Below are positions 7,358 through 15,503 of a DNA stretch of 15,503 bases, one piece after another. The DNA lies in NCBI GenBank assembly GCA_905186105.1, contig LR994475.1:1055964-1071466 (forward strand), given 5' to 3'. The notes under the pieces are model-generated. The model saw only the letters and a list, made by a program, of their open reading frames with translations, searched no databases and had not been told where the DNA came from. Source of the DNA: an uncultured Sutterella sp. (lineage in GTDB: Bacteria > Pseudomonadota > Gammaproteobacteria > Burkholderiales > Burkholderiaceae_F). Made by a program: the position numbers and the translations under genes. The first letter of the stretch is position 1; each line of letters starts with the position of its first letter.

Positions 7358-9323
7358 TTCTTCAACTCAAGTTAATGAGCAAAACGCCAAGATTGTGACA
7401 GAAAATGGCTTCAATCTTGCCTCTGAATCTGAAATGACCAATCATGGTCGACTCGTGTCGTACGGGAACAATGACATCAACGGTCAATTGAACGTTGAAT
7501 CGACTGGTTTTATCGTCGCTCAAAGTAAGACCAACTTTGCCGCATCCGAATGGACAATGTCTGGTCAGGGTCTGTTTGGAACCCTTAATCTGAACCAAGG
7601 TTCAGCTGTATTGAACAACAATGGGGTTTTTTATGTTGAAAAGGAACTCAATGTTGCTGCTAATAGCGAATTGATTACAAGCGCTGGCTCTGTCCTCGCG
7701 GTGAATCAATTGAATGTTGTTGGTAGTGCATTCTTGGATCCGAAGGGTGAGTACTACCTCGGTCAATATAGTTACCTCAAATATAATGCAGACAAGATCA
7801 AGGGCGAAGATTATCGTCAAAATCCAGCTCAAACCTTAATGGCTCAAGCGTTACCAAATCAGGAACGAACCTATGATTTGAATCTTCAGACTGGGTCTAT
7901 TGAATTTTCTCCACTTTCAGGTACATTCAACAACCAGAGTGTTTTATCTCCCAAAATTCAAGGAGCTGATTCTGTTGAAATTCGCTCTCCTCTCGAATTT
8001 TGTCGAGAAAACGATTCTGATATACCTCACTTGACGCTAATTGGGAACTGGTATGTCATGGGATCCGATTCACCTGACGGCACACCAGGTTTAACTATTG
8101 GTGAAGGCGCTACATTAACTGCAGTTGATGACGTCATTCAAACGAATTTCATCGTTAAGAACGAAGGTAAAGTTGTCTCTAGTGGTAAAACGGAATTCAG
8201 TACTTTGGTTTTGGCAGATCAGGGGCAGTTTGAGTCAAATGGCAAGGACAAGGGACAGCAGTTGATACTCCTTGGTGGAACTTATAACTTGTTACAAAAT
8301 GCAGATGCTGAATTCGATGTACTGAAAACTTCTGATAAAACGGTTAATGAAAGTACTGGGAAGATTATCAATAATGGCAAATTAACCATTAACAGTGGCG
8401 AATTAGGCAAAGGCGCAACGCTAGTTAACTCGAAGAACCTAACCATTAAAAATGTCACTGTAGCAGGAACCTTGACTAATACCAGTACAGTCAATGTTGA
8501 AGGGGATCTAAGTGTCTCAGGGGAATTCACGAGTACTGGTGGAACCCTTAACGGTACTAATTTGATTGCTGATGGCGGTACAGTTTCAATCGCGAATACC
8601 GATCTTTCGACATTGTCGACAATAACCAATAAGGGGAATGTAACCCTAGATTCCGTTAAAGGTTTAACGTTGGAATATGTTCAGAGCGGTACATCACAGC
8701 TAACTGTGTCTGATGGTTCTTGGTTCTCAGGGGCAAAGTTGACCTATCAGGATGGTGCTGTCGCAACACTTGATACCCTCGGCAATAATGTGGTTACAGT
8801 CAAAGGACCTGTGAAGCCAACAATCAACCAAGGTCAACCAAATACTGGCAAATTCACCGGGATGACTACGGTTACTTTAAATACTCTTTCAAACGATGGT
8901 AGCGTCCGAATTGAAGAAGGCGGATTCTTGAAGGTTAAAAAGTTAACTGGTCAGGCGAATGCTACATTGAATGGAGGCGTCATTGAACTTGCACTCAATG
9001 ATGTTTCAGAATTCTATCTTGATGGTTCTACCCTGGATAAAGATGAGAACGTCGAAATTGAATCAGACAAGTTCGGTCGTGCTCATTTTGACGATAGTAA
9101 GTTAACAGGCATTACGCTCACGAGTGGTATTGTTAGTTTAGACTCAGCACGCACGGAAACATTAGATACGATTGTGACCATTGCCGATGGCTTTAGTAAA
9201 AAGAGTGCAAATGTGATGACTGTTTTTAATGGGTCCATTGCTGGCGCGGTGGATGGCAACTTCAAGACAGACACCATTAAAGACCTCTTTGAGGAACAGA
9301 AGGTAAGCCGAATTCTCCAGTGA
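7257..9323 (+). CDS. Autotransporter segment 3: passenger continuation, frameshifted fragment
   Basis: The open frame includes ATG 7257, but residues before about 7332 are an alternative-frame reading of segment 2. Genuine passenger begins around AKFQFVKFDSSTQVN. It continues with NHGRLVSYGNNDINGQLNV and several NxGxL-type strands (INNGKLTINSGELGKG, LTNTSTVNVEGDLSV, ITNKGNVTL), showing the same beta-helix style as segments 1 and 2. A single cysteine (EFCREN) is seen. The frame ends at TGA 9321-9323 after an apparent loss of one G near 9302. No separate start signal is evident. Confidence 0.65.
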   Translation: MMASLMLLVRIRPSRVTLTIQLKYFAKFQFVKFDSSTQVNEQNAKIVTENGFNLASESEMTNHGRLVSYGNNDINGQLNVESTGFIVAQSKTNFAASEWTMSGQGLFGTLNLNQGSAVLNNNGVFYVEKELNVAANSELITSAGSVLAVNQLNVVGSAFLDPKGEYYLGQYSYLKYNADKIKGEDYRQNPAQTLMAQALPNQERTYDLNLQTGSIEFSPLSGTFNNQSVLSPKIQGADSVEIRSPLEFCRENDSDIPHLTLIGNWYVMGSDSPDGTPGLTIGEGATLTAVDDVIQTNFIVKNEGKVVSSGKTEFSTLVLADQGQFESNGKDKGQQLILLGGTYNLLQNADAEFDVLKTSDKTVNESTGKIINNGKLTINSGELGKGATLVNSKNLTIKNVTVAGTLTNTSTVNVEGDLSVSGEFTSTGGTLNGTNLIADGGTVSIANTDLSTLSTITNKGNVTLDSVKGLTLEYVQSGTSQLTVSDGSWFSGAKLTYQDGAVATLDTLGNNVVTVKGPVKPTINQGQPNTGKFTGMTTVTLNTLSNDGSVRIEEGGFLKVKKLTGQANATLNGGVIELALNDVSEFYLDGSTLDKDENVEIESDKFGRAHFDDSKLTGITLTSGIVSLDSARTETLDTIVTIADGFSKKSANVMTVFNGSIAGAVDGNFKTDTIKDLFEEQKVSRILQ

Positions 9324-11905
9324 TGAATCCAGGCGTTGCCTTAACACAGTATTCTCTGGATGCCGAAGGTCAAGCTGTTGTTTTCTCTAAGACTAAACAA
9401 AATGGTATTGCTGGTTCTATTGGCTTCAAATCCATTATCAATTCAGATTCAGTGACAGTTGAAGATGGATTAACTACATCTCTTACTGGCAGCGAAGGGT
9501 CGCTTGATTGGTCTGATGCTCAGAAGCTTCTTGTGAATGCCAATGATGGAGGCAAAGTAACTGTTACTGACGGTCGTGTAATTTTCGGTAATGGCGCTAC
9601 AGGAGTTCAGCACACTGGATGGATCGGTTCGCTAGATTCAACAGACAAAGGTCAGGTTGAGGTTAAAAACTTTGAATTGGGTGTCAAGCAGGCGACACTT
9701 AACGGTAAAACCACAATTGCAGCGAATGCCACTTTAATGGCTGACACGATCAACATTGGTAACCATTCCGAACTCACAAATAACGGCAAGGTGAGAACGG
9801 GTACCATTGCTGATAACGAAACGTTTGCGCTGGCAGGAAAAGTCCTCGGGAATGGCACGTGGGATCTTTCTGCCATAGAAACGACCACAGTAACTGGTTC
9901 TGCACAGATGGGTAATTTGCAGGCTCAGGACGTTATCATTGCTCAAAATGGATATTTAGAAACCGCTGACACTGAAAACGGAAATGCTCTAACCATCCAA
10001 GCAGGGGCAAGTCATATTGCTACAGGTAATCTGACATGGGATTCCGTAAAGGTTGATGAAACTGGTACAGATATTTGGGGTAGTGATAACGCCAATGACA
10101 AGCTATCAGTCAAAATTAAGGACTACACAACTGCTGGTAAACTTGATGCATCGAAAGCCGAGACTGTAGTCTTTGAGGGTAATCTCACCTCTTCGGGTAC
10201 GACTATCTTTAAAAATCTGGATCTTAAGGGTGATCTCTCGGTTAATGGCGGTACGTTCGAAGTTGCTTTTTTGCAGACTCAATCAGGTTCTAACCTAGTT
10301 GTTTCCGAAGGTGTTCTGGCGCTCAACGGCATGACCGCCGATGCTGTACGCAAGGCTTCCTCCCAGAAGGCTATTATCGGTTTAGGAGAAACGCTGAATT
10401 TAAATGGCGGTTCTCTAACAGTGGGCACAGTTTCCACAGGTGACCAAGTCTCTGCTAATGATGCGTATTTCGGTCATGATTCTGCACTTGTATTGGATAC
10501 CTCCAAATATGCAAGCAATAAAGTGTTAACTTCAACAGGCAAATTAACTGTTAAGAAGGGCTCTCAATTAGTCGTAACGAATGCTTCCTGGGGCAAACAC
10601 ATGATTGTGACGGACGGCATGGACCTTTCTGGTATGGAAACCGATGCCTGGATGAATGACGATTTGGTCAATCAGACCAAGGCGCATATGAATCTTGTGG
10701 TTCAGAATGGCAATCTGATGTTAAATGTTGGTAAGCCAGGCGATACAGCCATTGGATCTCTTTCACACAACTTTATTGCCCCCAATGTTATTAACGGGCT
10801 GATTGATACTGAAGAAGGTGCAAAGATTCGTGATGTCAATTCGCCATTTGCAGATGTCGCCTTCATTGACCGTATGTTGGATGTCAACTACGTAGGGGCG
10901 CTCGCTGATGGTTCTCTCGATCTTGCAAACGCCCTCGAGAAGATGAATTCTGTGATTGGTTTAAATGCCGCCACAGGTATGGATGCATATGCACATAACT
11001 TGATTTCGGACAAGATGGATCGAGTTGATCATCATATGCACCAAACTATTGGTCAGTTAGATCGTAACTTCTGGGTTGATTTAATTGGTAGCAAGATGAA
11101 GAGTAAGTCGCTTGCGCTCGGGGCTACAAATACCGGTTTCGATGCAGACAACCATGGATTCATCTTCGGGGCTGACGTGAACCTAAAACCCAATATCCGT
11201 CTAGGCGCTGCTTTTAATTATGTAGACGGTGATGTAGAAAGTCTCGGTGACGTGGTGAAGACGAAGACTGATGCAAAGACCTATGGTCTCACAGCTTATG
11301 GTTCATACAATCACGGACAGTTACGCTTATTGGCTCAAATGGGTTATGACGAAACTAAGGGTCATGCTTCTCAAAGCTTCGTAGACGTCAAACAAGAAGC
11401 TTACAGAGTGACTGGAAACACTAAGGCTAAAACTTTCTCGCTGGGATTGACTGGTGAATACTCGATTGACTATGGGGCTATTTCGCTTGTACCACATGCA
11501 GGCTTGCGTTTTACCCATGCTCAGTATGATGGATTTACCACTCACATCAATGGTAAGAAGGCTTTTGCAAACAATGTTGAAGATACCAACATTATCCAGA
11601 TGCCTGTAGGTTTATCGGTTATGACTGTGCTCGACAAGAACGGATGGATCTTGGTGCCAAATGCCGATCTTAGTGTCGTGCCTCAGTTCGGTGATACGGC
11701 TAGCTCCGTCGAAGTCTCTGCGATGAACTTTAATGGTACAGACAGCTATAGCTACGACATTACAGGTGATGTTGTCGGAAAAATGAGCTTTGGTGTTAAT
11801 GCTGAAAAGGGTTCTCACAGAATAGGAGTAAACGTTGGAGTCTCCGCAGGGGATAAAGGCGCTCGTAGTACGACGCTTTCTCTCGACTACCGTTTAGCTT
11901 TCTAA
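9320..11905 (+). CDS. Autotransporter segment 4: C-terminal passenger, linker and beta-barrel translocator
   Basis: Up to 861 codons, in frame with PNSPVMNPGVALTQYS upstream of the nominal GTG at 9320. The first part is more passenger. About residues 530-580 of this segment form an amphipathic, probably helical linker (LDLANALEKMNSVIGL to ISDKMDRVDHHMH) that would thread the barrel pore. From NFWVDLIGSKM (nucleotide 11066) to the end, about 279 residues form alternating amphipathic strands typical of the PF03797 autotransporter domain, such as GFIFGADVNLKPNIRLG and YGLTAYGSYNHGQLRLL. The protein ends LSLDYRLAF, with the terminal Phe needed for recognition by BamA. The barrel is intact, but the fragment lacks a signal peptide and could not reach the outer membrane alone. 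Confidence 0.85.
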   Translation: MMNPGVALTQYSLDAEGQAVVFSKTKQNGIAGSIGFKSIINSDSVTVEDGLTTSLTGSEGSLDWSDAQKLLVNANDGGKVTVTDGRVIFGNGATGVQHTGWIGSLDSTDKGQVEVKNFELGVKQATLNGKTTIAANATLMADTINIGNHSELTNNGKVRTGTIADNETFALAGKVLGNGTWDLSAIETTTVTGSAQMGNLQAQDVIIAQNGYLETADTENGNALTIQAGASHIATGNLTWDSVKVDETGTDIWGSDNANDKLSVKIKDYTTAGKLDASKAETVVFEGNLTSSGTTIFKNLDLKGDLSVNGGTFEVAFLQTQSGSNLVVSEGVLALNGMTADAVRKASSQKAIIGLGETLNLNGGSLTVGTVSTGDQVSANDAYFGHDSALVLDTSKYASNKVLTSTGKLTVKKGSQLVVTNASWGKHMIVTDGMDLSGMETDAWMNDDLVNQTKAHMNLVVQNGNLMLNVGKPGDTAIGSLSHNFIAPNVINGLIDTEEGAKIRDVNSPFADVAFIDRMLDVNYVGALADGSLDLANALEKMNSVIGLNAATGMDAYAHNLISDKMDRVDHHMHQTIGQLDRNFWVDLIGSKMKSKSLALGATNTGFDADNHGFIFGADVNLKPNIRLGAAFNYVDGDVESLGDVVKTKTDAKTYGLTAYGSYNHGQLRLLAQMGYDETKGHASQSFVDVKQEAYRVTGNTKAKTFSLGLTGEYSIDYGAISLVPHAGLRFTHAQYDGFTTHINGKKAFANNVEDTNIIQMPVGLSVMTVLDKNGWILVPNADLSVVPQFGDTASSVEVSAMNFNGTDSYSYDITGDVVGKMSFGVNAEKGSHRIGVNVGVSAGDKGARSTTLSLDYRLAF

Positions 11906-11918
11906 CTCTATAGCCAGA

Positions 11919-11954
11919 AACTGGAACGGGAAACGAAAGTTTTCCGTTCCAGTT
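11919..11954. terminator. 16-bp hairpin with GAAA tetraloop after the large autotransporter
   Basis: Arms 11919-11934 and 11939-11954 pair along 16 bases with a single G-U wobble, closed by C-G around a GAAA (GNRA) loop. It starts 14 bases after the stop codon. Neither strand has a T-run after the stem, so it is not a textbook intrinsic terminator. It may stop transcription with help from Rho, or protect the 3' end of the autotransporter mRNA. Its position between two large paralogous genes fits a transcript boundary. Confidence 0.6.
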
Positions 11955-12060
11955 ATAAGCCATCTGTAAACCATTTAACTGCAGATCTCTTTAACGGAAT
12001 ATCGAATGGGAAGTACGTTGCCACGTCTTAAAAAATAGAGTGGTACACGCTGATGAGACT

Positions 12061-15000
12061 ATGAACAAAATTTTTAAAACGATTTGGAATGTGACACGTC
12101 AGTGCGTAGTAGTAGCTAACGAAAATGTGCACTCACAGGTGAAGCAAAAAGGGGGGGGCAAATAAACAAAAGCGTACATTTAACCAAGTTACTGACAGAG
12201 TATTTTCAGTGCGCTTGTTAACTTGTGCTGTATTAGCAACTTTATCAACTGGTGGATTGGCTTCAATCACAAGTGATGATCATTTTGATGGGAACGAAAT
12301 AATTCCGTCAGGTCTTCCTGTCAATTATTACATCTTTAAATCTCCAGAAGGATACTGTATTCTTCCCGATAAATATCAAAATCCTATGACCATCAAGGAT
12401 TTTGCAAAAGTTTTAGAGGGAGTTGCTGTCTATGTAGAGAGTGGTAATAAGCATACATACGGTATTAAAATAGGTAACCAATTAAATAACCAAGGTTATA
12501 TGCGTATTAAAGGTGGACGTGATACTAATACCACTGGATTATATACTGAAAACCTTTACAATTATGGTGAGTTAGTTATTGGAGGCGGAGTTTATGGAAA
12601 AAATATTCATGTAAACCAAAAAACTGAAAACAATGGCACCATGAGATTTACACAAGGTGGTGAAAATATTTTTAACGGAGAATTTACAAGCGCAGGATAT
12701 TTGATTTTGGATCAACAAGCTAATGTGACATTTAATAACACTGTGTATGCGCATAGCTTAGTAATGGATCGGTATTCACAGATAAATCATTTACCAAGAC
12801 TTGACATAGGTCAAGAGTTAAGTATCACAGCCGGCACTTTGAAAACATCAAATTTATCAATATATGGAAAGGCTGATATTACTTCTGGTTCTATTGTGAA
12901 TTCAAGGATTTTTGAATCTGGGAGCCCTTCTACAATAATTAATATTTGTGATAAAGGTACCATCTTATACACTCTTAAAGGGGTTAATCGAGGAAGTATT
13001 AATGTAACTAATGATGGATCATTCGAAGCTGGGGGTGCATACAATATCAGTGATCCTTTTGTTAACAAAGGTACAATCACCGTCAACGGTGGTACTTTCC
13101 GTGGCTCGGACCAAGCCAATAAATTTATTAATGAAGGTAATATAATCATTGAAACAGTAAAAACGTCACATAGAGATGCCGTGTCAGTTGACGGATTTAT
13201 TACTCAAACTAAAGCAGAGGCAGTCTTTAAAGCACCTTTAGAATCGCTTGTTAATTATAAAAAAGGGAATAGTACAAATAGCGATAATCAACCACTAACC
13301 TCATCCTGCCTAGCATTAAATGCATCTTCACAGATGGTTGATGTGGATTTGAGTGCTTTTGCAACAGGAGAGCTGTTTGTACCAAAATTATCCTCTGAAG
13401 ATGCAGCAACATTTCTACCGTATCTTTCTGGTGGCACTTTAATTATTAATGAGTCCAACTATACGTTGGAAGCTCAACAGCAGATTAAGGATGGTTTATT
13501 TGCTGCAGGCTTGGGCAGTCAAGGCGAAGGATCACCTTCGATCAACATTCAATTTACTGGAGTCGGTGACAAAGATTTTATGGTCAAAGAAAATCTTTTC
13601 ACTGTCGAAAATACAAATAAATTTGTACAAAGTGGATATGCGGGATATGTTCTCCCATTTAAATTTATTAGTGACAAATCAGAAATTGTTATAGGTGGCA
13701 AAGGCGCCGATATCACAGAAAGTTTTGGATATAAAAATATTAGTAACGTCGACAAAATAGTTATTAGAGAGAACAAGAAGTTGACTCTCTTAGACGCAGG
13801 CTATTATAATTATAATTTAACAGATGCAGACATTATTGTTGAAAATGGTACGTTACAACTCGGTACCACCGCATTAATTGATAACAATCGTGCTGCAGGA
13901 AAGATAAAGAATGTTGAACTACAAAATGGCTCAAAGCTAATATCAAATTCTGAATCTCATTACATATCTGATTATCGTATAGAAAATATCCATGGGGATG
14001 GCGTTATTAACGCCAATGCGGTATTAACAATTGAAAACCTAAGTGGAAAATTTGATATTAATAATAACTACAGGTTAACAGTTAATAATGCCAAGGACGC
14101 AATAATTAATAATATTAACGCGAGTGTCGGAAAATTAACTGTAGTCGCATCGAATAATGTAGATATCGGAAACATTTCAAACACCGGTACTACAGCAAAA
14201 GTTAAATTAGAAGGCATTAATAGCTTCGGGGTAATTAGTAATGTAGGGACAACTGAAATTATCCTTGCCGAAGGGAATAATCAAACTATAAACACTCAAA
14301 ACACCATATCTAATAACGGCATTCTATCCATCACTGGTCAACTTGAAGTAATGCCTAATCAACAAACTGGGGCTCTCATTCATAATCAAGATAAAGATGC
14401 GACCATGTCTTTGGATCAGACCACCATTTATGGCGGTCAGGTAGCAGGTGCTATTGGTATTAAAAATGATATTGATGCAGAATTATCTATCCAAACAGCT
14501 GAATTGTTTGGTGGCATGGGAGTAGCTATTGAAAATGGAGGTATTTTCAATTTAAAACACGCTACACTCCATGCTTCAGAGACCTCCCCGATAATTAAAA
14601 ACCTAGTTGGAGGACAATTAACGGCTAACCAATTGCATTGGTCTGATACCGAAAAAGGGGGGACGAGCATTCTTAATTACGGAAATCTTGAGCTCCAGTA
14701 CTCGCCAATATACGGTCAAGGGATTGCTTCCCAATCTACTTTAGTAGAAAATGATAAATCTGGTGCAATTACGTTAAACGTTGAACAACTTACTGGTACA
14801 AACGCCGGAAGTTCTAATGTGATTGTTAATCATGGAACGCTACAAGGAAGTATTTCTAGCCTAATCGGTGGAACTGCAATTGGTGCAAGTACGATTGTTA
14901 GTGACGGGCAAATTAATTTAGGTAATGGTATACAGATTGAAGGAGGGACCGCACAGGAAGCATACGCCCTTATTAATCATGGAAGCGCAGAAATAGGGAG

Positions 15001-15503
15001 CTCAAATTTTGTCGGTGGAGCGACAGATGGAGCTCATGCAAGCTTAAATACTGGAACGTTACAATTTGGTTCAGCACCATTTAGTTTTAATGGTTCAAAA
15101 TCTTCCTGCGCTCATGGGCTCGTAAATGAAGGGCAACTTATATTGCAAGCTGACTCCCCATCCTTCTCGAAGGATAATCTAGTCACTGGGGGCAATGGTG
15201 CTTCGTATGGGATTTTAAACGCTGGTCAGGGTCATATTAAACTTGCAAATAGATGGCTACAAGTCAATGGTCAAGGTGATGTAGCAAACACAGGGTTCGG
15301 CATTCTAAACGAGGGAATGATCGAAATTCAAAACGCTGGATTGGAACTAAATGCATCTGCTTCACTCAATGCCATTGGCGGTAATGGCTCCATTATTCTC
15401 AATAATGGTAGTCTTCAAGGCAATTTGGATGCATTCATGGTCTATTCAACTGATCGTGCCCCTGAAGTTCAAGTACTAAATCCAGATGTACCATTTGGGA
15501 ACC
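12061..15503 (+). CDS. Second ESPR autotransporter, out of frame at a G8 tract and cut by right window edge
   Basis: ATG 12061 begins a second ESPR (MNKIFKTIWNVTRQ), closely similar to the gene at 3103. The frame passes through G8 (12151-12158) and stops at TAA 12163-12165 after 34 codons. One base over, the frame is open from 12143 to the window edge. It reads KQKRTFNQVTDR, then the hydrophobic signal segment VFSVRLLTCAVLATLSTGGLA, with probable cleavage after Ala67 in corrected numbering, then passenger. With seven Gs the gene has 1,147 codons in the window and no further lesion. The passenger is AT-rich, Asn/Gly/Ile-rich and beta-helical, with regular coils late on (see 14449-15420). Its barrel lies beyond the edge. 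It is probably a surface adhesin whose expression switches on and off through the G tract. The hairpin at 11919-11954 separates it from the upstream gene. Confidence 0.85.
12151..12158 (+). repeat. G8 homopolymer in the signal peptide, probable phase-variation switch (off as read)
   Basis: Eight consecutive Gs follow A5 at codons 31-33 of the second autotransporter, between the ESPR and the hydrophobic core of its signal peptide. With G8 translation ends at TAA 12163-12165. With G7 or G10 it enters the long open frame. Poly-G tracts of this length near the 5' end of surface-protein genes are a classic slipped-strand mispairing switch, as in Neisseria and Campylobacter. The paralogous ESPR gene at 3103 has no such tract. 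Confidence 0.75.
14449..15420 (+). repeat. Regular coil repeats in second passenger (about 13 copies, 23-30 residues each)
   Basis: A degenerate motif around I/L-I/L/V-N-x-G-x-L/I-x-I/L recurs at roughly 70-90-base intervals. Examples in order are ILNYGNLELQ, VIVNHGTLQG, YALINHGSAEIG, GLVNEGQLILQ, YGILNAGQGHIKL, FGILNEGMIEIQ and IILNNGSLQG. The period matches one turn of a right-handed beta-helix with the Asn in a turn or ladder position. The repeats are diverged in DNA and so are unlikely to be recombination hot spots now, but they point to expansion by duplication. Confidence 0.6.

Larger units (their letters stand above)
3103..11905 (+). pseudogene. Giant type Va autotransporter split by three single-base frameshifts (about 2,933 aa if corrected)
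   Basis: One gene read in four consecutive frames. Residues 1-50 are an extended signal peptide region (MNKIFKNVWN start, SEN at 20-22), followed by a hydrophobic segment (RIALAVMGLSMSIQPVMA) and a likely signal peptidase site after Ala72. A very long Asn/Thr/Gly-rich passenger with degenerate beta-helix repeats follows, then a C-terminal beta-barrel ending in Phe. Frames change near 5890, 7330 and 9303. Removing one G from GGG at 5890-5892, one T from TTT at 7329-7331, and adding one G at 9302-9303 gives a continuous frame; the corrected length, 8,802 bases, is divisible by three. The corrected joins read GKLKLSASANSVTIGTLK, EVLAKFQFVKFDSS and EEQKGKPNSPVMNP. The role would be a surface adhesin or biofilm protein, secreted by Sec and inserted by BAM. 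As written it cannot make a surface-anchored passenger. Real decay and sequencing error cannot be told apart here. Confidence 0.85.

Noticed and set aside
12001..12060. TTGCCA with a downstream box as promoter of the second autotransporter
   Set aside because: At 17 bases the -10 would be TGGTAC, a poor match, so I do not call it.
13449..13694. Short plus-strand open frame within the second autotransporter
   Set aside because: It lies in another frame of a long continuous passenger and shows no protein-like features or start signal.
14657..14662. G6 run after A5 as a second switch in the later autotransporter
   Set aside because: The frame is continuous through it (EKGGTS), six Gs is short for switching, and nothing suggests two alternative frames around it.

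Overview
The window looks like a chromosomal segment of a host-associated proteobacterium. A Burkholderiales member of the Sutterellaceae type is the best guess, because two giant type V autotransporters with ESPR extended signal peptides (MNKIFKxxWN) stand in tandem and the composition is only moderately GC-rich. This assignment is an inference and has not been checked against any database.

Left part (1-1240, minus strand): a short pantothenate operon. A DUF2520/PanG-type ketopantoate reductase candidate (290-1144) overlaps by 4 bases (ATGA) the start of panB, which runs off the left edge. A TATAAT -10 box and a perfect 6-bp inverted repeat lie upstream. PanB makes ketopantoate and the PanG-like enzyme would reduce it to pantoate.

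Spacer (1145-2128): no convincing gene. It holds a clean minus-strand intrinsic terminator (1560-1592), a possible decayed minus-strand coding remnant (1674-1948) and a spaced inverted repeat (1981-2003).

Right part (2129-15503, plus strand): three surface or accessory genes in a row. The first (2129-3032) encodes a conserved protein of unknown function. Its N-terminal coding sequence is broken exactly at a C7/(CA)6 tract. The second (3103-11905) is a huge autotransporter of about 2,933 residues once corrected. It has an ESPR signal peptide, an Asn-rich repeated beta-helical passenger and an intact C-terminal beta-barrel, but it is split into four reading frames by three single-base indels in short homopolymers. 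A 16-bp hairpin with a GAAA loop follows it. The third (12061 to beyond the right edge) is a paralogous autotransporter. Its ESPR is thrown out of frame by a G8 tract before the hydrophobic signal segment, after which 1,120 codons are open to the edge.

The main theme is therefore a probable contingency (phase-variation) locus. Two different slippery tracts, in two neighbouring genes, each sit near the 5' end, are each out of frame in this sequence, and would each be restored by losing one base. The three lesions in the large autotransporter are of a different kind and may be real decay or sequencing error.
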